Shown: positions 1 through 7,819 of the stretch, piece by piece
Layout: each line of letters opens with the position of its first letter
How positions within the stretch are numbered: the stretch's first letter is position 1
Source of the DNA: Proteiniphilum acetatigenes DSM 18083
Lineage (GTDB): Bacteria; Bacteroidota; Bacteroidia; Bacteroidales; Dysgonomonadaceae
Reading direction: 5' to 3'
DNA length: 64,000 bases
NCBI RefSeq assembly: GCF_000380985.1
Contig: NZ_KB905694.1
Span: 124,001-188,000 of the forward strand
Position numbers and translations under genes: made by a program
Notes under the pieces: generated by a model
Database searches by the model: none
Told to the model about the DNA's origin: nothing
What the model saw: the letters and a program-made list of their open reading frames with translations, nothing else

Positions 1-611
1 GACGTTGTGAAAAATGCGGCGGCAACGGATATAAAACCATTGAGATGAATTTCCTGCCCGACGTAATGGTTCCTTGCGAAGAATGTCATGGCAAACGATA
101 CAACCGCGAAACACTGGAAGTACGATTTAAAGGAAAATCGATTGCGGATGTATTGGACATGACTATCAACGAAGCGGTGGATTTTTTTGAAAATGTGCCA
201 AACATATTGCATAAAATTAAAGTATTGCAGGAGGTTGGATTAGGATATATTAAACTGGGACAATCCTCCACTACCCTGTCCGGAGGAGAGAGTCAGCGGG
301 TGAAACTGGCTACTGAACTGGCCCGTATCGATACGGGGAATACCCTGTATGTGCTGGATGAACCTACGACGGGACTGCACTTCGAAGATATTCGCGTACT
401 CCTGGGAGTATTGAATAAATTGGTGGAAAAAGGCAATACCGTGATTGTCATTGAACACAATCTCGATATTATCAAGTGTGCCGATTATATCATTGATCTG
501 GGGCCGGAAGGAGGAGAAAGAGGGGGGCAGATCCTCGCTAAAGGGACTCCTGAAGAGATTGTCAATAACGGAAAAAGTTATACTGCGGTTTATCTTAAAG
601 AGGAATTATAA
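1..611 (+). CDS. uvrA: UvrA, excinuclease ABC subunit A (3' end only)
   Basis: C-terminal part of the damage-sensing ATPase of nucleotide excision repair. The gene enters from outside the window; the reading frame is open from base 3. The second zinc module is visible as a CxxC pair near base 6 ([10 protein letters not shown]) and another CxxC after the conserved FLPDV stretch ([12 protein letters not shown]). The second ATPase half follows: signature [12 protein letters not shown], Walker [12 protein letters not shown] and the switch histidine in VIEHNLD. The end (stop at 609-611) is the normal UvrA end, so nothing is lost at the 3' side. An internal ATG at 45 is not the start, because conserved UvrA sequence precedes it. 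Known family function; identification is secure. Confidence 0.97.
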   Translation, partial: RCEKCGGNGYKTIEMNFLPDVMVPCEECHGKRYNRETLEVRFKGKSIADVLDMTINEAVDFFENVPNILHKIKVLQEVGLGYIKLGQSSTTLSGGESQRVKLATELARIDTGNTLYVLDEPTTGLHFEDIRVLLGVLNKLVEKGNTVIVIEHNLDIIKCADYIIDLGPEGGERGGQILAKGTPEEIVNNGKSYTAVYLKEEL

Positions 612-913
612 TAACTTGCATTTAAAGTTAAAAATGTAATAGCCATGAACATTTAAATAAACTCTTTGTTTAGAGATTACAGAAAAGGGACAATTAAAAA
701 TGTTTTCGTTAAGCTATAAGAGAAAGTCAAACTTGTTTGAATGTTTTCGTTGAGGATACTTGAACTTTCCCATAGCGAGAATTGAAAATCGAGAAGCAAA
801 GGCGACTCAATTAACAAAGAGAGAAGCAAAGGCGACTCGATTAACAAAGAGAGAAGCAAAGGCGACTCAAAACGACTAATGAAATTGAATAAATTTAAAT
901 AAGCAATAATATA
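612..913 (+). repeat. Intergenic region with dispersed element copy A, tandemly amplified
   Basis: The 302-base gap between uvrA and tpx has no gene. From about 701 to 887 it holds the first of four related elements in this window. It starts with TGTTTTCGTTAAGC, carries a small hairpin at 727-740 (TCAAAC, TT, GTTTGA), then a second GTTTTCGTT at 743-751, and a 30-bp unit present three times at 781-810, 811-840 and 841-870, each ending in GGCGACTC(A/G)A. It closes with AACGACTAATGAAATTGAA. The units have no unique spacers between them, so this is not a CRISPR. The element is in the same orientation as tpx and ends about 25 bases before its start codon. No clear promoter motif was found here. 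Confidence 0.85.
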
Positions 914-1414
914 ATGGCAAGTATTACATTTAAAGGCAATCCCGTTCAGACAAGCGGAGAGTTGCCCGTAAAAGGCGCGGTGGCACCCGATTTCACGTTG
1001 GTAAAGGGTGACCTTTCGGAAGCCGGGTTATCGGACTTCAAAGGGAAATATGTTGTTCTCAATATCTTTCCGAGTATCGATACCGGTGTATGCGCCGCTT
1101 CGGTGCGTCGCTTCAATCAAGAAGCCGCTTCGCTGAAAAATACGGTAGTGCTTTGTATTTCTGCGGATCTGCCCTTTGCAGCCGGAAGATTCTGTGCTGC
1201 AGAAGGTATTGAAAATGTTGTCACACTTTCCAGTTTCCGCAACAAGTCATTTGGAGAAGATTACGGTCTGCTGATGACCGACGGCCCGTTGAAAGGTCTT
1301 TTAGCCCGGGCTGTGGTAGTAGTAGACCCGGAAGGAAAGGTAGTATATACCGAACTGGTTCCTGAGATTGCACAGGAGCCGGATTATCATTCTGCAATCA
1401 ACTCGATAGTGTAG
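914..1414 (+). CDS. tpx: Thiol peroxidase (Tpx, atypical 2-Cys peroxiredoxin)
   Basis: Reduces hydrogen peroxide and alkyl hydroperoxides with electrons from thioredoxin; cytoplasmic or periplasmic, though no signal peptide is present here. At 166 aa it matches the family length. The peroxidatic cysteine is C60 in [14 protein letters not shown] and the resolving cysteine is C94 in GRFCAAEG, the same spacing as in E. coli Tpx. The start ATG at 914 is preceded by dispersed element copy A. A strong hairpin follows the stop, so it is probably monocistronic. Thioredoxin reductase, which would recharge its reductant, lies 10 kb downstream and carries the same dispersed element, which is suggestive but unproven. 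Confidence 0.96.
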   Translation: MASITFKGNPVQTSGELPVKGAVAPDFTLVKGDLSEAGLSDFKGKYVVLNIFPSIDTGVCAASVRRFNQEAASLKNTVVLCISADLPFAAGRFCAAEGIENVVTLSSFRNKSFGEDYGLLMTDGPLKGLLARAVVVVDPEGKVVYTELVPEIAQEPDYHSAINSIV

Positions 1415-1443
1415 TTTGTTTCATGAAGATTGTGTTAACAAGG

Positions 1444-1475
1444 AAGGTCTGCGAAGTGATTCGCGGACCTTTCGC
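1444..1475 (+). terminator. Probable rho-independent terminator after tpx
   Basis: Twelve-base-pair stem (1444-1455 with 1460-1471, one G-T pair) with a GTGA loop, followed by a T-rich run TTCGCTTTTAA. It sits 30 bases after the tpx stop codon and before the YihY gene. Confidence 0.75.
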
Positions 1476-1562
1476 TTTTAAGCAGGTAAGATTATTCCAT
1501 ACATCGAAGGAAGAACAATGAACAGGAAAACTTTGTTATACAGGCAGTAGCTAACTGTTATT

Positions 1563-2558
1563 ATGGCAAAAGAACATATCCGTAAGAGAATTTCATCCCG
1601 ATCGATCCTTAATATCATTAGGTTGACCATAAAAGGATTTACAAATGACGGGGTAACCAAGCTAAGTGCCTCTTTAGCTTATGCCACTATTTTTGCCCTT
1701 GTGCCCTTTCTTACTTTCATCGTTACTTTCGGTACCTGGTTTGATCAGGATATCTCATCTCAAGTATACGGAACAATGAATGAGTTGATGGGCAGCGAAG
1801 TTACTACGCAGGTTCAGGCCATTATAAGAAATACATCGGAATCAGACAGTTCCTCTCTGGCGAGACTTATAAGTTTAGGAGTAATGATCTTCGGTGCCAC
1901 AGCCATTTTTGCGGAGATGCAAACTTCCTTGAACACCATATGGGGCATAAAACCCAAGCCTAAAAAAGGATGGTTGCACTATTTAAGAAACAGAGTGCTC
2001 TCTTTCTCCATTATTCTGATCCTGGGATTTCTATTGCTGATCACCTTATCCGTTTCCACCCTGATAAACAGTTTGAGGCAACAATTAATTGCTTATTTCC
2101 CGGATATAACAGCCATTCTTTTTCAGGTTATCGGGATGGTTCTGAATATCCTGGTCGTATCTTCTCTATTCATATTGATCTTCAAAATATTGCCCGATGC
2201 TAAAATAAAGTTTCAGGATGTAATGGTAGGAGGCATTGTTACAACTATCTTTTTCCTGATCGGCCAATTTGCCATATCCGTTTATCTCGGGACACGCAAT
2301 ACCATGTCGGTATACGGTGCCGCCGCATTTCTCATTATCCTTCTTTCATGGATATACTATTCGTCCATTATTGTCTATATCGGTGCCGAATTCACAAAAG
2401 CATGGGCCAATGAAATCGGAGGAAAGATCTATCCCGACGAATACGCTGTTTCCACGAGGATTGTAGAAATAATAGGCGATAAGCCGATTGAAGTCATCAA
2501 CAAAACAGAAACAGATCATTCATCCGACAACAAAGAGGATGAGCATATCACAAATTAA
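1563..2558 (+). CDS. YihY/BrkB (UPF0761) family inner-membrane protein
   Basis: A 331-residue polytopic membrane protein of the YihY/BrkB family, often mis-annotated as ribonuclease BN; its biochemical function is not established. The family hallmark is visible near the N-terminus (TKLSASLAYATIFALVPFLTF), and the helix carrying GATAIFAEMQTSLNTIWG and the C-terminal SWIYYSSIIVYIGAEFTKAW are also typical. About six hydrophobic segments can be counted. The charged tail after residue 290 is probably cytoplasmic. It is followed 10 bases later by a small membrane protein gene, which suggests co-transcription. Family assignment is confident; role is unknown. Confidence 0.9.
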   Translation: MAKEHIRKRISSRSILNIIRLTIKGFTNDGVTKLSASLAYATIFALVPFLTFIVTFGTWFDQDISSQVYGTMNELMGSEVTTQVQAIIRNTSESDSSSLARLISLGVMIFGATAIFAEMQTSLNTIWGIKPKPKKGWLHYLRNRVLSFSIILILGFLLLITLSVSTLINSLRQQLIAYFPDITAILFQVIGMVLNILVVSSLFILIFKILPDAKIKFQDVMVGGIVTTIFFLIGQFAISVYLGTRNTMSVYGAAAFLIILLSWIYYSSIIVYIGAEFTKAWANEIGGKIYPDEYAVSTRIVEIIGDKPIEVINKTETDHSSDNKEDEHITN

Positions 2559-2568
2559 AAATAATCAT

Positions 2569-2784
2569 ATGAAAACTATTATTGGTATCATTCTTATTGG
2601 AGGAGCAATTTTTTTAGGATATCTGGGGATAACCGGATTACAGGAAAGTTCCAACTCGGTGGAAATATTAGGTGTAGAGATCACTGCCGAAGATAAGGGT
2701 TCCAAACAAACGGCTTACATTCAACTCGCGGGGGCTGTTATTCTCCTGATCGGAGGTATCTATCTGGCAGGCAAGAAGAAATAG
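2569..2784 (+). CDS. Small two-helix membrane protein, DUF3185-like
   Basis: A 71-residue protein with two hydrophobic segments (residues about 3-21 and 47-66) separated by a polar loop, ending in GKKK. This pattern, together with KTIIGIILIGGAIFLGY at the start and the glycine-rich second helix, resembles DUF3185 small membrane proteins. The ATG at 2569 was chosen because the hydrophobic segment begins there; an open frame runs 27 codons further upstream but overlaps the end of the YihY gene and is polar. Likely co-transcribed with the YihY gene. No function is known for the family. Confidence 0.72.
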   Translation: MKTIIGIILIGGAIFLGYLGITGLQESSNSVEILGVEITAEDKGSKQTAYIQLAGAVILLIGGIYLAGKKK

Positions 2785-2804
2785 GCGTTCTTTGCGGACA
2801 TCCT

Positions 2805-3647
2805 TCACCAATTATTAGTATACGCTTTCACTAACCGATCGGTCCTTTCCCGCTGTTTTTCTGAACTTTCATAGAATAGACCAAAGTTAAATTTCGGTAC
2901 TATATAATAGACACTTTCCCATCTTCGCAGCCAGGGATTAAACTCCCGTCTCATACCGCCCTCCAGGCTGAACTTGTCCGTAAATTTATATTCCAGGCTT
3001 CCACCAAAATAAGAACTGGGCGCGAATGGCGACTTCGTGTCAACTCCCCCGACCATATTTTTCATTGCATTCATTGAATAACCCCCAAATATATTTATTC
3101 CCCAGTTATCTGAAAGGGCGATATAGGTAGAGGCGTTGATGGTAAAATCATTGTGAATGTCAATAAAATCCTGGTATTTAACGGCAGAACCACTTATATT
3201 GATGATCCAATTGTCCATTGGTTGCATCATAAAACCTGCCGTCATACTATTCATGGAAGATATTCCAGGCATAAAATCCTGTGTACCGGACAGGTAAAAA
3301 GTATTTTTGCCCAATACCGGATAAGAAATGAGGTTGGAATTCAGTAATCTTCCCAGTAAATTCATATCATTATACATTGGCCTATGCCAGATTTCATAGA
3401 GTGACGGTTCGTATGGAAGAGGAGTCCCTGAGAGGATATTTTCTTTTATGAGTTTATTTGGCCTCATCAGATCCGGATTTAAACCCTGTATCAATTTAGG
3501 GTGGTACTCTAATTTAAATTCACGGCCGGGCAGTATGGAAAACGGGAATGAATCCCCATAGTTTTCCCTATGTTGAGCATAGGCTTCCCCTAAAAAAGAG
3601 AAGAGGATAACAGTAATGACAAGTACCTGTTTAAACAATTCAGACAT
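2805..3647 (-). CDS. Secreted envelope protein of unknown function, possibly a small outer-membrane beta-barrel
   Basis: 280 residues with a clear signal peptide (cleavage predicted after AYAQ, near residue 25). I do not recognise the family. The mature part alternates aromatic and polar residues in short strands (for example SSYFGGSLEYKFTDKFSLEGGMRREF and YYIVPKFNFGLFYESS), as in outer-membrane barrels, but strand prediction by eye is uncertain. The protein ends in a charged helix-like tail. It converges on the small membrane protein gene, with 20 bases between the two stop codons. It seems to be a single-gene unit; the 305-base upstream region is shared with the divergent DUF2723 gene. Confidence 0.65.
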   Translation of the reverse strand: MSELFKQVLVITVILFSFLGEAYAQHRENYGDSFPFSILPGREFKLEYHPKLIQGLNPDLMRPNKLIKENILSGTPLPYEPSLYEIWHRPMYNDMNLLGRLLNSNLISYPVLGKNTFYLSGTQDFMPGISSMNSMTAGFMMQPMDNWIINISGSAVKYQDFIDIHNDFTINASTYIALSDNWGINIFGGYSMNAMKNMVGGVDTKSPFAPSSYFGGSLEYKFTDKFSLEGGMRREFNPWLRRWESVYYIVPKFNFGLFYESSEKQRERTDRLVKAYTNNW

Positions 3648-3952
3648 GATATACTATAAAATAACGCAATCAACTCTATGAAGCCTGTATATACTCCCCG
3701 ATACACATACTTGCTATATAGATGCAATTGCTTACTAAAATACTGCATCAAAAAGGTTAAACTATTCTAATCTGATCTATAAAAGCATCTAATTTACAAA
3801 GGAAGATAATTTATCATGAGCTCTATTATTTTTTTATTTCGTAATTCATAACATAGGAATTTACATTATACTTTAATTCCAATTCTATTGAATTTGAACA
3901 GTATTCTTTATGGTTTTTCTTATCTTTGCATATCATGTAAAACGTACCTAAG
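3648..3952. other. AT-rich divergent intergenic region
   Basis: 305 bases between two divergent genes. It is strongly AT-rich and has no reading frame or repeat that I can support. The only recognisable signal is a Bacteroidetes-type -7 element, TATCTTTG at 3921-3928, 24 bases before the start codon of the DUF2723 gene. Confidence 0.6.
3921..3928 (+). promoter_or_regulatory. -7 promoter element for the DUF2723 gene
   Basis: TATCTTTG fits the Bacteroidetes primary-sigma consensus TAnnTTTG. A TTTG lies upstream at 3893-3896, but the 24-base gap is longer than the usual 19-21, so only the -7 element is convincing. The predicted 5' leader would be about 15-20 bases. Confidence 0.55.
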
Positions 3953-6900
3953 ATGAAGGGATATAAACTAATTAATTTAATATCAGGCTGGAGCGTCTTT
4001 CTTGTATCTGCAATCGTATATCTAATGACTATTGAACCCACGGCCAGTTTCTGGGACTGCGGAGAATTCATCACCCAGGCCTATAAGCTGGAAGTGGGTC
4101 ATCCCCCCGGTGCACCTATTTTCATGCTGGTGGGTAATCTCTTCACCCAGTTAACACAGGATCCGTCGCAGGTGGCCAAAATGGTCAACAGCATGTCGGC
4201 ATTGATGAGTGCGCTTACCATCCTGTTCCTTTTCTGGACCATCACCCATCTGACCCGTAAGCTCATTATTGCAAAAGAGGGAGGTGAACTCAGTATGGGC
4301 CAAACGATCGCAGTGATCGGCAGCGGCCTTGTGGGTGCACTGGTCTACACTTTTTCCGACACATTCTGGTTCTCGGCCGTAGAGGGTGAAGTATACGCCT
4401 TCTCATCCATGCTCACCGCCCTGGTGTTCTGGCTGATCCTTAAATGGGAGGATAATGCCGACAAACCCCATTCCGACAAATGGATCGTACTGATCGCCTA
4501 TGTCATGGGGTTATCTATCGGCGTGCACCAGCTCAACCTGTTATGCATCCCGGCAATTGTGCTGGTCTACTACTTCAAGAAGAATGAAAATCCCGACTGG
4601 AAAGGCGGGATCAAGGCCCTTCTGTTGTCCTTCGGACTTATCGCTATATTAATGTGGGGGATCATCCCCGGTTTCACAAAAGTAGGCGGATGGTTCGAAC
4701 TCTTCTTTGTGAACACGTTGGGATTTTCATACCATACAGGCACACTTGTCTATATTATTCTTCTGGTAGGCGTGATCGGATGGACACTCTATGAAACGTT
4801 CTCCCCGAAAGGGCAGGAACGCCGTGCCAGGACTGCTTTCTTTATCAGCCTGGGTATGACGGGAGTCCTTTTCATCGGCAGCAATGCCCGGCTATGGGTA
4901 TTACTCATTGCCGCAGGTGCTTATTTTGCATTCAGATATAAAAAATTAGAGGTCAGATTTATCAATCTTGCGGCAACCTGCCTGATGGTCATCGTTATAG
5001 GTTTCTCAGCCTATGCAATAATCCCTATCCGGTCAAACGCCAATCCTCCACTCGACCTGAATAAACCGGAGAATATCTTTTCGCTCGGAGGTATGCTGAG
5101 CCGTGAACAGTACGGACAGAGACCTCTTCTCTATGGAACTACTTATGCCTCTCAACCAGCAAGGAATGCCGACGGATCGTATATTGTAGAGAGTGAACGT
5201 ACGTCCTATCGGCCGGTAGTGAAAACTTCGCCCGAACAAAAAGACCGATACGAAAAGAAAGTGACATCGATCAACTATAAATACACCAATACCATGTTGC
5301 TCCCCAGGATGCACTCGCACTCCGGGAATCCGTCGTTTAGGAACCATAGCATGGGATACGAACAATGGGGAGGTGTGACCGACCTGAACCAAAAGCCCAC
5401 TTTCTGGCAGAACCTGAAGTTCCTTTTCAGCTACCAGGTCAACCACATGTACTGGCGCTATTTCATGTGGAATTTCTCCGGCAGGCAGAACGATATACAA
5501 GGCCACGGCAGTATTACCGCCGGTAACGGGATCACCGGAATTCCTTTCTTCGACGAGCATGTGCTGGGATTGGGACCTCAGGATAATATCGCGCCCGATA
5601 TCGTCGACAACAAGGGGCATAACAAATACTATATGCTGCCCCTGCTGCTCGGCATTATCGGTATCCTTTACCAGCTACAACTGAAAAAGAGAGGAAAACA
5701 GAGTTTCGCCATAGTCTTCATGCTCTTCTTTATGACCGGCCTGGCCATCATCCTCTACCTCAACCAGACGCCATATGAGCCGAGGGAACGGGACTACGCC
5801 TATGCAGGGTCCTTTTATGCCTTCTCCATCTGGGTCGGGATGGGAGTGGCCGGTATCAGCTACTTCTTAAGGAAATATATAAAGAATACCACTGCTGCTA
5901 CGATGCTTGCTACAGTGGCAACCCTCTGCGTTCCTGTACAGATGGCCTCGCAGAACTGGGACGACCACGACCGTTCGGGAAGGACCCTGGCAAGGGATAC
6001 CGGGATGAATTTCCTGAGCTGCGTGGGTGAGAACGCCATTCTCTTCACCAATGGCGATAACGACACCTATCCGCTTTGGTACGTACAGGAAACCGAAGGC
6101 TTCCGTACCGACGTGCGGGTCACCAACCTCAGCTTCCTCCAGACGGAATGGTATGTGGACCAACTGTTGCGTCAGACATACGAGTCGGAACCGCTCCCTA
6201 TAAAGTGGACACGCCGGCAGTATGCAGGTAAAGAAGGAAGCGGTGCACTCGTAATTACAAGGCAAGCCCAGGAAGATATACTCCGTCAGAATAATATTCC
6301 ATCCATTTCTTTCGGATCCTATTTCGATGTGAATGCCTTTAAAGACACGCTTTCCCTGAAGCATACGATGGAGAACCTGAAGACGGGACAAAACAAACCG
6401 ATGACTCAACTTTACAATATCGATGATATGCTTGTTATCCCAGGCAACGTTCTTTCGTTAGATGTGGATACTGTGCGGGTAAACTGGAAAAGCCTTGCGG
6501 CAAAACCCTCGGACAAGATGTATATTGATCTTAAAGGTAAGTCGTATGTCTCTTTTAGTGAGCAGATGATCCTGGAGATGCTCGACAATATCAATGACGG
6601 TCACTGGCAGCGCCCCGTCCATTTCGCAACCACCGTCACCCCGTCGCTCTATATGAACCTGAAAAACCGCAACTTCTCGCTCAACGGCCTTACTTATCAG
6701 GTAGTGCCCGGTACGCCTCTTTATAACGGAGTGAATATAGAAGCCGCATACGACAATATGGTGAACAAATTCAGGTGGGGAGGGCTTGAAAAGAATCCGG
6801 ATATCTACCTCGATGAAACCAGCCGGGGGATGCTTTCCTCCTACCGCCTTTCTTTCACACAACTGATCGATACCCTGATTGATGAGGGAGAGAACGAAAA

Positions 6901-7423
6901 AGCGCTCACAGCACTGGATAAAGTCACAACCATGATTCCCTCGTCGGCCGTGGCTTACGGTCCTGACGAGATAATTTTTGCCAGGGCATACTACCGTCTG
7001 GGCGAAAGAGAGAAGGCAGAAGCGCTTATTGCAGACATCAGCGATAGAATAAACAGGAACCTCGACTGGTTCGTACGGTTAAATCCTATACAGCTATCAA
7101 ATACACTCTCTGATGTGATCTGGAACAACATTAATCCCCTGCTGCAGATCACAAGTATTTATCAACAATATGACAAGGAGAAATACACTATACTGGTCGA
7201 CAACCTGCTGCAACGGGCGCAGACCTTCTATACGCTCGGCGTTCCCTATGTCGGAGATACCCTTTTAAAAGAGATCACCGACGGTTCGGTACGCGGATAC
7301 TATTCCACTTCTGCTAACGATACATTACACCGGGCTACGGAAGAAGAGACTATGCAGAAGGCGCTCAACATGATGCAGCAATTCAGCCCGAGATTGTTAG
7401 AACAATATTCTGGAAAAGAGTAA
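3953..7423 (+). CDS. DUF2723 (TMEM260-like) membrane protein, putative glycosyltransferase
   Basis: A 1156-residue protein. The first two thirds hold about a dozen membrane segments; near the start is the diagnostic PTASFWDCGEFITQAYKLEVGHPPGAP region, with acidic residues D35 and E38 positioned like those of GT-C O-mannosyltransferases. The periplasmic middle and C-terminal parts include paired helices after about residue 960 that look TPR-like. The DUF2723/TMEM260 family has been linked to protein O-mannosylation, and Bacteroidetes glycosylate many periplasmic and surface proteins, so such a role is plausible, but the substrate here is unknown. Full length for the family, single gene with its own promoter. 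Confidence 0.88.
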   Translation: MKGYKLINLISGWSVFLVSAIVYLMTIEPTASFWDCGEFITQAYKLEVGHPPGAPIFMLVGNLFTQLTQDPSQVAKMVNSMSALMSALTILFLFWTITHLTRKLIIAKEGGELSMGQTIAVIGSGLVGALVYTFSDTFWFSAVEGEVYAFSSMLTALVFWLILKWEDNADKPHSDKWIVLIAYVMGLSIGVHQLNLLCIPAIVLVYYFKKNENPDWKGGIKALLLSFGLIAILMWGIIPGFTKVGGWFELFFVNTLGFSYHTGTLVYIILLVGVIGWTLYETFSPKGQERRARTAFFISLGMTGVLFIGSNARLWVLLIAAGAYFAFRYKKLEVRFINLAATCLMVIVIGFSAYAIIPIRSNANPPLDLNKPENIFSLGGMLSREQYGQRPLLYGTTYASQPARNADGSYIVESERTSYRPVVKTSPEQKDRYEKKVTSINYKYTNTMLLPRMHSHSGNPSFRNHSMGYEQWGGVTDLNQKPTFWQNLKFLFSYQVNHMYWRYFMWNFSGRQNDIQGHGSITAGNGITGIPFFDEHVLGLGPQDNIAPDIVDNKGHNKYYMLPLLLGIIGILYQLQLKKRGKQSFAIVFMLFFMTGLAIILYLNQTPYEPRERDYAYAGSFYAFSIWVGMGVAGISYFLRKYIKNTTAATMLATVATLCVPVQMASQNWDDHDRSGRTLARDTGMNFLSCVGENAILFTNGDNDTYPLWYVQETEGFRTDVRVTNLSFLQTEWYVDQLLRQTYESEPLPIKWTRRQYAGKEGSGALVITRQAQEDILRQNNIPSISFGSYFDVNAFKDTLSLKHTMENLKTGQNKPMTQLYNIDDMLVIPGNVLSLDVDTVRVNWKSLAAKPSDKMYIDLKGKSYVSFSEQMILEMLDNINDGHWQRPVHFATTVTPSLYMNLKNRNFSLNGLTYQVVPGTPLYNGVNIEAAYDNMVNKFRWGGLEKNPDIYLDETSRGMLSSYRLSFTQLIDTLIDEGENEKALTALDKVTTMIPSSAVAYGPDEIIFARAYYRLGEREKAEALIADISDRINRNLDWFVRLNPIQLSNTLSDVIWNNINPLLQITSIYQQYDKEKYTILVDNLLQRAQTFYTLGVPYVGDTLLKEITDGSVRGYYSTSANDTLHRATEEETMQKALNMMQQFSPRLLEQYSGKE

Positions 7424-7819
7424 TATAGTTAACTCTGTCATCTGTTTGCTAAGATATAATTTATATGTAAATAAGCAATGGATTGAAGCAATTTATTTCA
7501 GCTATATCAAACACAAAAGGTTTATCATCCGGTAATCCGGTGAAAAGCATTTCAGCAGTTTCCGGAATAAGAACAGGAAAGGGAATAGATAGACATTGCT
7601 CAGCTAAAAAGGAAAAGCCGTTGGATAATTCTTCATTTTTACATACCAGAAGAATATAGCGGAACAACGCTCAACTAACTTATTTTCCAGACACTTAGTT
7701 TGTTTACCTACATTCTTCTGTTATACAGTATTTTTTTATTACTTTTGTACTAACGTTTTTGCAAAGCGTTTATGTTATAGATTGCAGCAATTACAAACAG
7801 TCCAGGAAATATATCCTAT
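7424..7819. other. Intergenic region upstream of ftsK, with a possible small reading frame
   Basis: 396 bases. A minus-strand frame of 68 codons (7461-7667) has a protein-like composition, but I recognise no family, it has no obvious promoter or ribosome site, and no neighbouring gene continues it; it could be a small gene, a decayed fragment or chance. The right-hand end carries the ftsK promoter. Nothing else was seen. Confidence 0.4.
7717..7747 (+). promoter_or_regulatory. Promoter of the ftsK gene
   Basis: TCTG (one mismatch to TTTG) at 7717-7720, exactly 19 bases, then TACTTTTG (fits TAnnTTTG) at 7740-7747. The start codon of ftsK follows at 7820, giving a leader of about 65 bases. Confidence 0.6.

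Noticed and set aside
781-870. Three 30-bp direct repeats as a small CRISPR
   Set aside because: Units are contiguous with no unique spacers, no cas genes are present, and the same unit occurs singly in other dispersed copies.
7461-7667. Minus-strand frame of 68 codons between the DUF2723 gene and ftsK
   Set aside because: Not ruled out, but no promoter, ribosome site, family or neighbour supports it; described only as part of the intergenic region.
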